Assembly: GCA_019112635.1 (NCBI GenBank)
Contig: DXIX01000002.1
Coordinates: 1 to 64,000 of the forward strand
Length of the DNA: 64,000 nt
Direction: 5' to 3'
Source of the DNA: Candidatus Blautia intestinigallinarum
GTDB lineage: Bacteria > Bacillota > Clostridia > Lachnospirales > Lachnospiraceae
Below are positions 33,498 to 41,858 of this stretch, in pieces (within the stretch, counting starts at the first letter, position 1; each line of letters opens with the position of its first letter). A program made the position numbers and the translations under genes. The notes beneath the pieces were generated by a model. It was not told the origin of the DNA, searched no databases, and saw only the letters and a list, made by a program, of their open reading frames with translations.

Positions 33498-34376
33498 TTA
33501 ATATCTCCTTTTCGTGCTTAACTCCTGAAACAATGTCAAATAATTTTCATACCTCTGTCTGCTGATCTTCCCGTCCTCCACTGCCTGTTTTACCTGGCAC
33601 TGAGGTTCCCGGATATGAAGGCATCCCTGAAATTTGCAGGTGTCCTCATATGGCAGAAATTCAATAAAATAATTTCTCAGCTCTTCTTTCTCCATATTCT
33701 CCAGATACAGAGAACTAAAGCCCGGTGTGTCCACCAGATACGTATCTTCCTCGATCCGTATCATCTGAGAATGCCTGGTAGTGTGTCTTCCCCGCTTCAG
33801 CTTCTGACTGATCTCGCCCGTCTCCATCTGTATCTGATCCTGAAGCAGATTCGTCAGGGATGATTTTCCCACCCCGGAAGGTCCCGCCACTACCGTTGTC
33901 TTCCCTCTCAGGATCTGAAAGATCTCTCTTCTTCCTTCCTCCAAAAGAGCGCTTGTGCTGACCACTTCATAGCCACAGTCAGAATAAATCCGGCAGACCC
34001 GCTCACATTCTCCCTCGGAGACCAGATCTTTTTTGTTAAAACAGATTCTGACCGGTATTTTCTGTTGTTCCATCATAACCAGAAAGCGATCCAGCAGAAG
34101 AAAATTCGGGTCCGGCTGGGCAGCGGCAAAAATTACCAGTGCCTGGTCCACATTCGCCACTGCCGGCCGGATTAATGAGTTCTTTCTCGGCAAGATCTGT
34201 ACCACGTTGCCTTCTTTCTCACTGGAATCCAGAACTTCGATCTCCACATCATCTCCAACCAGAGGTTTGATTTTATTCTTACGAAAAATTCCCTTCGCCT
34301 TGCACTCATACAGTCCATGTCCGTTCACATAGACATAATAGAATCCGGCAATTCCTTTAATAATTTTCCCCTGCAT
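33498..34376 (-). CDS. rsgA: Small ribosomal subunit biogenesis GTPase RsgA
   Basis: Circularly permuted GTPase that checks late 30S maturation. G motifs appear in permuted order: FNKKDL (G4), GPSGVGKSSL (G1), DTPGFSS (G3). An N-terminal OB fold and a C-terminal zinc site (CKFQGCLHIREPQCQV) frame them. Length 292. It follows prkC by three bases, in the conserved prpC-prkC-rsgA-rpe block, and may be a phosphorylation target of that kinase as in other Firmicutes. Confidence 0.97.
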   Translation of the reverse strand: MQGKIIKGIAGFYYVYVNGHGLYECKAKGIFRKNKIKPLVGDDVEIEVLDSSEKEGNVVQILPRKNSLIRPAVANVDQALVIFAAAQPDPNFLLLDRFLVMMEQQKIPVRICFNKKDLVSEGECERVCRIYSDCGYEVVSTSALLEEGRREIFQILRGKTTVVAGPSGVGKSSLTNLLQDQIQMETGEISQKLKRGRHTTRHSQMIRIEEDTYLVDTPGFSSLYLENMEKEELRNYFIEFLPYEDTCKFQGCLHIREPQCQVKQAVEDGKISRQRYENYLTLFQELSTKRRY

Positions 34377-34379
34377 GAA

Positions 34380-36509
34380 TTACTCTTCTACTTCCTCAAA
34401 GGTCACCGGATACTGTCCTTCCAGCTGGTAATCCTCTTCTCCCACTTCCTCGTAGAGATAGATGGTTCCCTCTGTGACTCCAGGCGCACCTGTGATATCC
34501 AGCTGATACGGGAACTCCAGTACCTGACCTTCGACAATCACACTCACCTGAGGTTCTCCGTTCACTGTCTGCATCAATTCCAGACGGATCTTTCCATTCT
34601 GATATCCATCCGGTTTCGCAAGCTGCTGGGTGCATTTCCAGCTTCCGGAAGCTGATACTGCAGGCGTAGGTGTCGCTGTCGGTGCTGTGTTTCCACTGCT
34701 TACCTTAATGGTAATCGGTTCATCCGGAGATACATAGCTGTATGCCTCCAGGCTCTGCTCGAACACCTCACCTTGTGTCACATTTGCGTTCTGCTCAGAG
34801 ACAACCGTCACATTGCTGAATTTTGCCAGAGCCAGCTTCGCATCGGATTCTGTCATTCCGACTACATCCGGCACGGAGATGCTGTCACCCCAGTCTTCCC
34901 CGCGGCTCACCAGAATTGTAATCTGATCTCCTGAATTTGCGCTGGTGCCGGCTTCCGGATCGGTGGAGATCACATACCCGGCATCCACATACGTATCATA
35001 ATCATCAATGTAGACTTTCTCCACATTCACGACAAATCCCATGTCAGCCAGAATCTGTTCCGCATCCTCCTGCGTCCGGTTCGTCACATCCGGTACTGTA
35101 AGGGATTCCTCACCTTTGCTGACATTATAATAAATCGTTGTATTCTTTTCCACTTTCTGTCCGGCTTCCGGATCCTGAGAAGAAATCAGCCCCTTCTCCT
35201 GATCAGAAACTTCCTCGCCGGATTTCTTTCTTCCAAGTCCCAGCTGGCTCAAAGCATCCTCAGCCTCTTCCTCAGTCATGCCGACCAGATCCGGAACTTC
35301 CACCAGATCTTCTGCCTGATCATCCGCACTCTGCTCATTCCTGCTGTCAGAATTGCCGGAAGATCCGAAGTTCAGAATACCTGCAGCCCGGCCAATCACA
35401 AGAATCAGCAGACACAAAATCACGGCTCCCAGAATCCAGGCTCCGATACTCATCGCCTTTTCCAGTCCACTGTGAATTCCGTGGCGTTCATCATCGTCGT
35501 ATCCGTCATCATAACTCTCGTCATAAGGATCATCTTCAAATTCATTTCGCGTGCGTATGGATTCCGGCTCAGGAGTCGATGCGGGCGCCGACACCACATT
35601 GTTGTCCTTAATCTTCTTCAGCTCGGAGTCAGAGATAATCACAGTCTGCGCGCCGTTGGTGAGAGAGGCAAGCTTGACAAAATCTCCGTCCGGGTCAATC
35701 AGTGAATGCTTCAGATCCGCAATCACTTCCCCCATATTCCTGTATCTTCGATCCACACTCTTCTGTGTACATTTTTCAATAATCCGTTCCAGGCTGTAAG
35801 GCAGTTCCGGTGTATAGGTGGAAGGTGGAACCATCTCCTCCTGAAGGTGCTTGATCGCAATGGCAACGGTCGTATCCCCGTCAAAAGGAACCACACCTGT
35901 CACCATCTCATAGAGAGTGATTCCAAGAGAATAAATATCACTCTTCTCATCACTGTAACCGCCTCTCACCTGTTCCGGCGAGCTGTAGTGAACAGATCCC
36001 ATTGCATTGGAGCTGATCGTATTGGAAGATGCCGCCCTGGCAATTCCGAAATCTGTCACCTTCACTTTTCCATCTGTGGAAATAATAATGTTCTGCGGCT
36101 TGACATCTCTGTGAACAATTCCGTGGCTGTGCGCCGCCTCCAGCCCCATGGATACCTGGATGGCAATGCTGGTTGCCTCTTTGATGCTCAGTTTCCCTTT
36201 CTTAGAGATATACTCTTTCAAGGTGATGCCTTCAATCAATTCCATAACGATGTAATAGACACCGTCATCATTTCCCACATCATACACATTGACCACATTC
36301 GGGTGGGTCAGACCTGCCGCTGACTGGGCCTCTGTCTGAAACTTCTTGATAAATTTCGTGTCCTCACGAAATTCGGGTTTTAAAACTTTGATTGCCACAT
36401 ACCGATTTAATTTATGATCTTTTCCTTTGTAGACATCAGCCATGCCTCCGCTGCCGATCTTGCCTACGATTTCATATCGCTCCCCGATGATCATTCCCGT
36501 TTTCAACAT
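34380..36509 (-). CDS. prkC: PASTA-domain serine/threonine kinase PrkC/PknB
   Basis: Membrane kinase that senses cell-wall fragments/lipid II. Kinase domain residues 1-270: YVAIKVLK (ATP Lys), HRDVKPQNI (catalytic loop), DFGIARA. A disordered acidic linker leads to a membrane span (about 350-375), then three extracellular PASTA repeats beginning VPDLVGMT, VPDVTNRT and VPDVVGMT. Beyond them lies an extra ~90-residue domain (GSWKCTQQLAKPDGY to the end) not found in Bacillus PrkC. The start overlaps the prpC stop by 7 bases, and GAGG precedes it. It likely controls division and wall enzymes encoded in this region. Confidence 0.96.
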   Translation of the reverse strand: MLKTGMIIGERYEIVGKIGSGGMADVYKGKDHKLNRYVAIKVLKPEFREDTKFIKKFQTEAQSAAGLTHPNVVNVYDVGNDDGVYYIVMELIEGITLKEYISKKGKLSIKEATSIAIQVSMGLEAAHSHGIVHRDVKPQNIIISTDGKVKVTDFGIARAASSNTISSNAMGSVHYSSPEQVRGGYSDEKSDIYSLGITLYEMVTGVVPFDGDTTVAIAIKHLQEEMVPPSTYTPELPYSLERIIEKCTQKSVDRRYRNMGEVIADLKHSLIDPDGDFVKLASLTNGAQTVIISDSELKKIKDNNVVSAPASTPEPESIRTRNEFEDDPYDESYDDGYDDDERHGIHSGLEKAMSIGAWILGAVILCLLILVIGRAAGILNFGSSGNSDSRNEQSADDQAEDLVEVPDLVGMTEEEAEDALSQLGLGRKKSGEEVSDQEKGLISSQDPEAGQKVEKNTTIYYNVSKGEESLTVPDVTNRTQEDAEQILADMGFVVNVEKVYIDDYDTYVDAGYVISTDPEAGTSANSGDQITILVSRGEDWGDSISVPDVVGMTESDAKLALAKFSNVTVVSEQNANVTQGEVFEQSLEAYSYVSPDEPITIKVSSGNTAPTATPTPAVSASGSWKCTQQLAKPDGYQNGKIRLELMQTVNGEPQVSVIVEGQVLEFPYQLDITGAPGVTEGTIYLYEEVGEEDYQLEGQYPVTFEEVEE

Positions 36510-37246
36510 ACTTTTACCTCGCTTGTAAATGGTTCTATCAAAATTACAGCAATATTATCTCTGCCACCATTTTCGTTTGCTAACTCAATCAGTTTCTCGC
36601 CTTTTTTCTGCAGTGAATCGGAACCTCGCAGAATTTCCTCCATTTCCTGGTCGGTTAACATATTGCTAAGGCCATCAGAACACATCAATATCTGACTTCC
36701 CGGTTCCAGCTTGAGATCAAAGAAATCGATGTTCACACCTCTCTTGGCTCCCAACGCTCTGGTAATAATATTTTTGTCCGGATGATTTCGGGCTTCTTCT
36801 TCCCGAAGCTCTCCAAGCCGTACCATCTCCTGCACCAAAGAATGATCTTTTGTAATCTGCCGGAGTTTTGAGTCCATCAGGTACAGCCGGCTGTCTCCCA
36901 CATTTGCGACATACACATAATTTCCCACAATCGTTGTGACAACGATTGTCGTTCCCATACCTGCCATCGAGGCACATCTCTCCGCCTGATTAATCAGTTC
37001 ATCATTGGCAGTCTCAATTGCATGGCGGATAATTTTCACAGGATTGTAGTCCGCATCAGTTTTCACAGCCTCCACAACAATCTTAACAGCAAAAGAAGAG
37101 GCAAAATCCCCTGCATTGTGGCCTCCCATTCCATCTGCCACCACAAACAGATTCGGCAGGTTGCCCACTGGCTGATCTGACACATAGACATAATCCTGAT
37201 TGACCTTGCGTTTCCGACCGACATCTGTAACCGAATACAAGTTCAT
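36503..37246 (-). CDS. prpC: PP2C-type protein phosphatase PrpC/Stp
   Basis: Metal-dependent phosphatase that reverses PrkC phosphorylation. PP2C motifs: NQDYVYV (first metal Asp), VVADGMGGHNAG, GDSRLYL, TRALGAKRG and the late CSDGLSNML and GRDNIAVILI. Length 247 is standard. The ATG at 37244-37246 has AGGA 6-8 bases upstream; a TTG six bases earlier is disfavoured. It overlaps prkC by 7 bases, ensuring coupled translation of the pair. Confidence 0.96.
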   Translation of the reverse strand: MNLYSVTDVGRKRKVNQDYVYVSDQPVGNLPNLFVVADGMGGHNAGDFASSFAVKIVVEAVKTDADYNPVKIIRHAIETANDELINQAERCASMAGMGTTIVVTTIVGNYVYVANVGDSRLYLMDSKLRQITKDHSLVQEMVRLGELREEEARNHPDKNIITRALGAKRGVNIDFFDLKLEPGSQILMCSDGLSNMLTDQEMEEILRGSDSLQKKGEKLIELANENGGRDNIAVILIEPFTSEVKVC

Positions 37247-37255
37247 TCCCAATTC

Positions 37256-38311
37256 CTACTTTCTATCTGTCTTAATTGATTCCCTTTTATCTATAAATCT
37301 CTTCCTTAATTGTCCACAGGCGCCATCGATATCGCTGCCCATTTCTCTTCTAATAGTAACATTAATTCCACATTTTTCAAGTTTTATTTTGAAATTCTCC
37401 ACCGCCTGGTGAGTGGCCTGGCGGTAATCCCGTTCCTTAATGGGATTGACCGGAATCAGATTCACATGGCAGTTCATGTCTTTGATTCGCCCGGCCAGTT
37501 CCTTGGCATCCTCTGGAAAATCATTCACGCCTCTTACCAGACTGTACTCAAAAGTAATCCTCCGTCCAGTCTTCTGAAAATACTCCCGACAGGCATTGAG
37601 AACCTCTTCCATGGAGTATTTCCGGGCTATCGGCATCAGTTCCTGCCTTTTTTTATCATTTGGCGCGTGGAGAGACAGGGCAAGCGTAATCTGCAGTTTC
37701 TCCTCCGCCAGTCGCTCAATCATGGGCACCAGTCCGCACGTGGAGACAGTCAGATTTCTCTGACTGATATTCAGGCCTTCCTCACTGGTCAAAATTTCAA
37801 TAAATCTCAGAAGATTGTCATAATTGTCCAGGGGCTCCCCGGTTCCCATGACAACCACATTGGAGACCCTCTCCCCTGTCAATGTCTGAATCCGGTAGAT
37901 CTGATCCAGCATCTCCGAAGGCAGCAGATTCCTGGTAAGTCCTCCAATTGTGGAGGCACAGAAACGGCATCCCATTCTGCACCCGACCTGAGAGGAAATA
38001 CAGACGGAATTCCCATGCCGGTATTTCATCAACACACTCTCGATCACATTTCCATCATACAAGCGGAATAGATATTTCCTGGTTCCGTCGTGTCTGGACA
38101 CCTGGACATCCACCGGCTCCAGAACCGTCAGAGGATACTCTTCCTTCAGCTTCTCCCTCAGGCTCTTTGGCAGATTTGTCATCTCATCATAGGAAGCTGC
38201 CAGCTTTCCGTGCATCCAGCCGTAAATCTGTTTTGCCCGAAAAGGTTTGTCCCCAAGGTGGACCATAAGATCCTGCAGCTGTGACACCGTCATCGATTTA
38301 ATATCTGTCAT
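37256..38311 (-). CDS. rlmN: 23S rRNA/tRNA adenine-C2 methyltransferase RlmN
   Basis: Radical SAM enzyme that makes m2A2503 in 23S rRNA and m2A37 in some tRNAs. The iron-sulfur motif CRMGCRFCAS (CxxxCxxC) is present, with VMGTGEPLDNYD and the C-terminal cysteine in DGACGQLR (radical mechanism). Length 351. Its ATG directly abuts the rsmB stop (TAGATG). Confidence 0.97.
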   Translation of the reverse strand: MTDIKSMTVSQLQDLMVHLGDKPFRAKQIYGWMHGKLAASYDEMTNLPKSLREKLKEEYPLTVLEPVDVQVSRHDGTRKYLFRLYDGNVIESVLMKYRHGNSVCISSQVGCRMGCRFCASTIGGLTRNLLPSEMLDQIYRIQTLTGERVSNVVVMGTGEPLDNYDNLLRFIEILTSEEGLNISQRNLTVSTCGLVPMIERLAEEKLQITLALSLHAPNDKKRQELMPIARKYSMEEVLNACREYFQKTGRRITFEYSLVRGVNDFPEDAKELAGRIKDMNCHVNLIPVNPIKERDYRQATHQAVENFKIKLEKCGINVTIRREMGSDIDGACGQLRKRFIDKRESIKTDRK

Positions 38312-39664
38312 CTATCTCTTCCTCTTAAATTTTGCAATAAAAAAACCATCCGTCTTATGTACTCCCGGCAAAAGCTGCAGATATCCTTTTTTGGTCGTCT
38401 CGCTTTGAAGTTCTTCCGGCAGGCAGCCATCCAGACTTACCGCCTCGAAGGGATAATTTTCAAGGAACCATTCCACATTTCCCTGATTTTCTTCCCGCGC
38501 AATGGTACAGGTACTGTAGACCAGAGTTCCTCCTTCTTTCACATACTGAGAAGCTCTGTCAAGTATTTTTCTCTGCAGCAGAACCAGATCCTCCTGTTTG
38601 GACTCGGAGATCCTGTATTTGATATCCGGTTTCTTCCCGATCACTCCGTATCCGGAACAGGGGACATCTGCCAGGACAATATCCGCTGTATTCACAGAAT
38701 CCTCATCCAGAATGGTCGCGTCCATACAGTGAGCTTCTATATTAATGGCATCTGCCCGGGCAATATTTTCCTGAATCAATTCCACTTTATATTCTGTGAG
38801 ATCCCGTGCGTCCACCATCCCGTAGGCGCCCATCTTATCTGCCATATGAAGACTCTTTCCTCCAGGCGCAGCACACAGATCCAGGATCCTGTCACCTTTT
38901 TTCGGAGCAGCAACCTCCGCCACAAGCATGGAGCTGACATCCTGGACAAAAATTTTTCCTTCCAGAAATGCCTGCACAGTCAGAATGTGATTGAATCCTG
39001 ACAGATAAAACGCATAATCCAGATAGGGGGCAGGCTCAACCTGGATCCCCTGACTGCGGATACTCTCAAGAACACTCTCCTGATCCGTCCGGTACTGACG
39101 GCATCTGACCGTCATAGGTCTCTCTGTCAGAAAATCTTCCAACATTACCCTGGTGGTATCCTCCCCGTACTCATCCAGCCATCTCTTTACCAGAACCTCC
39201 GGCATGGAATATTTCACTGAGAGATGCTGAACCAGGTTGGACTCATCCGGATAGACAATCTCATTCATCTGTCTGGCCGCTGTCCGCAGCACACCATTCA
39301 CAAAAGGCTTTAAATTATAAAATCCTCTTTTCTGCGCCAGCTTCACCGCCTCATTGCAGACTGCGGAATCCGGCACACTGTCCATATATTTTAACTGATA
39401 AATACCGCTTCTCAATATTTCTCTGATGGCAGGCTTCATCTTGTCTGTCTTTACTTTGGAAAAACAGTTCAGAATATAATCGATGGTAATCTGATATTCC
39501 AAAGTTCCCTCACAGACTCTCGTGATGAAAGCCCGGTCCTGCTTGGGAAGGAACTGGTATTTGGTAAGGACGTTCCGAATCACCTGATGACTTGGCTGCC
39601 CTTCCTCGTTAATCTCCAAAAGTATTCCCACAATCAGTTCTCTGGTATTTACTCCACTAATCAC
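38312..39664 (-). CDS. rsmB: 16S rRNA (cytosine(967)-C5)-methyltransferase RsmB
   Basis: Two domains: an N-terminal NusB-like RNA-binding domain (residues 1-140, RELIVGILLEINEEG onward) and a C-terminal SAM methyltransferase. The latter has LCAAPGGKSLHMAD, VLADVPCSGYG (catalytic cysteine region) and VYSTCTIAREEN (second cysteine). Length 450. The start is GTG (39662-39664) with GGAGG 8 bases upstream, overlapping the Zn-peptidase stop by 8 bases. Confidence 0.96.
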   Translation of the reverse strand: MISGVNTRELIVGILLEINEEGQPSHQVIRNVLTKYQFLPKQDRAFITRVCEGTLEYQITIDYILNCFSKVKTDKMKPAIREILRSGIYQLKYMDSVPDSAVCNEAVKLAQKRGFYNLKPFVNGVLRTAARQMNEIVYPDESNLVQHLSVKYSMPEVLVKRWLDEYGEDTTRVMLEDFLTERPMTVRCRQYRTDQESVLESIRSQGIQVEPAPYLDYAFYLSGFNHILTVQAFLEGKIFVQDVSSMLVAEVAAPKKGDRILDLCAAPGGKSLHMADKMGAYGMVDARDLTEYKVELIQENIARADAINIEAHCMDATILDEDSVNTADIVLADVPCSGYGVIGKKPDIKYRISESKQEDLVLLQRKILDRASQYVKEGGTLVYSTCTIAREENQGNVEWFLENYPFEAVSLDGCLPEELQSETTKKGYLQLLPGVHKTDGFFIAKFKRKR

Positions 39665-40358
39665 GATTTCTTCCTCCTGCCAGAATAATCAGGCGAAGCA
39701 GCTGAAGAACAGAACCTGCAAGAGCAGCCACATAAGTCAGAGCCGCCGCAGACAAGACTTTTCTTGAGCCTCTCACCTCATCGGATCCCAAAATTCCTGT
39801 CTCTGTGAGCAGACGCAGTGCCCGGTCGGATGCATTATACTCCACGGGCAGCGTGACCAGCTGAAACAAGACAGCCGCGCTAAACAGGACAATACCCGCC
39901 GTCAAAAGAGGGCGCATAGAAAAAATCAGGCCAATCAAAAACAGCGGCCATGCCAGGGTAGATCCCAGATTTGCCACAGGCACCAGAGAACTTCTCAGGT
40001 TCAAAGGCCCATAATTCTCTGCATGCTGAACCGCATGTCCGCACTCGTGGGCCGCAACTCCCACTGCTGCAAGAGAAGTCTGATTATAACTGGCCTGAGA
40101 CAGACATACTCTCCGTGTTCTCGGATCATAGTGATCCGTCAGATTCCCGGACACGGGGAAAACCTGCACATCATACAGTCCCCTGGAATTGAGAATCCTT
40201 CTCGCCGCCTGGGCCCCGGTCATTCCAGAAGAACTGCGTATTCTCGAATACGTGGCAAACGTTCTCTTCAGCCTTGAGGATGCCGCCAGAGAAAGCAGCA
40301 TCCCAATCACCAACAGCAAATAGGTAGGATCAAATCTATAGTAAAATCCGCCGTACAT
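39657..40358 (-). CDS. Membrane zinc metallopeptidase, YugP-like (Zn_peptidase_2)
   Basis: A 233-residue integral membrane protein. The zinc motif HECGH (HExxH) lies at about residue 108, followed by a membrane hairpin (WPLFLIGLIFSM and FSAAVLFQLV) and the conserved LPVEYNASDRAL downstream Glu region. Family function is unknown; proteolysis of membrane proteins is inferred. The ATG at 40356-40358 has AAGGAG 8 bases upstream; a GTG nine bases earlier overlaps that site. Insertion of this gene between fmt and rsmB is a clostridial variant of the operon. Confidence 0.92.
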   Translation of the reverse strand: MYGGFYYRFDPTYLLLVIGMLLSLAASSRLKRTFATYSRIRSSSGMTGAQAARRILNSRGLYDVQVFPVSGNLTDHYDPRTRRVCLSQASYNQTSLAAVGVAAHECGHAVQHAENYGPLNLRSSLVPVANLGSTLAWPLFLIGLIFSMRPLLTAGIVLFSAAVLFQLVTLPVEYNASDRALRLLTETGILGSDEVRGSRKVLSAAALTYVAALAGSVLQLLRLIILAGGRNRD

Positions 40359-40363
40359 ATTTT

Positions 40364-41308
40364 TCACTCCTTATTCATGGTCAGTCTCGTACTCTCTTCT
40401 ACTCGATATCCCCTCAAAAAATCTGCACAGGCCATTCTCTTTTTCCCTTCCAGCTGCACCTCATCCAGACACAAAACATAGTCTGCACAGGCCACATAGA
40501 TTCCCTTCTTGTCTGTGCGGACCACACTCCCCGGCTCTGCCTGTGCCGGTTCCTGAACAACGTGCGCTTTCCAGATTTTCAATGTTTTCTTTTTCAGATA
40601 AGTGTAGGCGCTGGGCCAGGGTGATAACCCGCGGACCAGACGTTCTATTTTTTCTGCCGGACAATTCCAGTCAATTTTCCCCATCTCTTTTTGTATCATT
40701 CTGGCATAAGGTGTGGGGCTTTCCGCAGGCTGTTTTTCACAGGCCACCTTACCCTCTTCCATGGATTTTAAAGTCTGTACAAGAAGATCTGCTCCCACCT
40801 GGCTGAGCTTCTCAAAAAGACTTCCGCTGGTCTCCTGAGGATCCAGGGCAACAACTGCTTTCGCCATCATATCTCCGGTGTCCAGTCCCTCGTCCATCCG
40901 CATAATTGTCACACCCGATTCCTTCTCACCGTCAATGACTGCCCACTGAATCGGCGCTGCCCCTCTGTATTTCGGCAGAAGAGAGGCATGCACATTGATG
41001 CATCCATAGGGTGCCAGATCCAGAATTTCTCTTGGTATAATCTGTCCAAAAGCCACTACCACAATCACATCCGGGCAGAGGGCCTTCAATGTCTCTATGA
41101 ACTCCGGATCTCTCACCCTGGATGGCTGATAGACCGTCAGCCCATGCCGGAGGGCCTCCTCCTTCACCGGGGTATACGAAAGACTGTGTCCTCTTCCCTT
41201 CGGCTTGTCAGGCTGAGTCACCACTCCAGCCACATCATATCCTGCTTCTACCAGCGCTCTCAATGTTCCCACTGAGAAGTCCGGTGTTCCCATAAATACA
41301 ACTTTCAT
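40364..41308 (-). CDS. fmt: Methionyl-tRNA formyltransferase
   Basis: Formylates initiator Met-tRNA using 10-formyl-THF. Motifs: FMGTPDFSV at the start, INVHASLLPKYRGAAPIQW (formyl-THF site with the HxSLLPxxRG core), and a C-terminal OB fold. The ATG at 41306-41308 (GAGG 9 bases upstream) gives 314 residues, the family norm. It overlaps nothing but starts one base after the def stop region; def and fmt are a functional pair. Confidence 0.97.
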   Translation of the reverse strand: MKVVFMGTPDFSVGTLRALVEAGYDVAGVVTQPDKPKGRGHSLSYTPVKEEALRHGLTVYQPSRVRDPEFIETLKALCPDVIVVVAFGQIIPREILDLAPYGCINVHASLLPKYRGAAPIQWAVIDGEKESGVTIMRMDEGLDTGDMMAKAVVALDPQETSGSLFEKLSQVGADLLVQTLKSMEEGKVACEKQPAESPTPYARMIQKEMGKIDWNCPAEKIERLVRGLSPWPSAYTYLKKKTLKIWKAHVVQEPAQAEPGSVVRTDKKGIYVACADYVLCLDEVQLEGKKRMACADFLRGYRVEESTRLTMNKE

Positions 41309-41309
41309 T

Positions 41310-41786
41310 TTATTCATCCTCTTCGTCATACTCCACACGGTGCAGTTCCCCATTCACATGTGCCGTGTACATCACTCCGTCCAGATGATCGCACTCGTGG
41401 CAGATAGCTCTTGCCAGCAAGTCCGTTCCTTCCACCTGAATTTCTTCCATATTCTCATCAAACGCAATTGCCTTTACGTAGTTGGGACGGGTAACTTCTC
41501 CTGCCATGCCCGGTATGCTCAGGCATCCCTCATCTCCTGTCTGCTCTCCGGATGTCTCCACAATCTTCGGATTCACCATGACAATCGGGCCTTCTCCCAC
41601 ATCAATCACGACAATTCTCTTTAAAATTCCCACCTGAGGAGCCGCCAGTCCCACTCCCATCGCATCGTACATGGTATCCAGCATATCCTCGATCAGCTGG
41701 CGGGTTCTGTCATTCATCTCCTCCACCGGACGACATTTCTTCGTGAGTACTGGATCTCCTTCTAATCTGATTTTTCTCAATGCCAT
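41310..41786 (-). CDS. def: Peptide deformylase
   Basis: Removes the N-formyl group from nascent proteins. The three deformylase motifs are GLAAPQVG, EGCLSIPG (metal Cys) and CHECDHLDG (HExxH metal site). Length 158, type 1-like. It precedes fmt, giving the usual def-fmt coupling. Confidence 0.97.
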   Translation of the reverse strand: MALRKIRLEGDPVLTKKCRPVEEMNDRTRQLIEDMLDTMYDAMGVGLAAPQVGILKRIVVIDVGEGPIVMVNPKIVETSGEQTGDEGCLSIPGMAGEVTRPNYVKAIAFDENMEEIQVEGTDLLARAICHECDHLDGVMYTAHVNGELHRVEYDEEDE

Positions 41787-41858
41787 TTTTCTCTTCTCCT
41801 TTTCCTAGTGTGCCCAGCCTGACAGCCGGCACACATCCATATTTTGCACTCTTTCATT

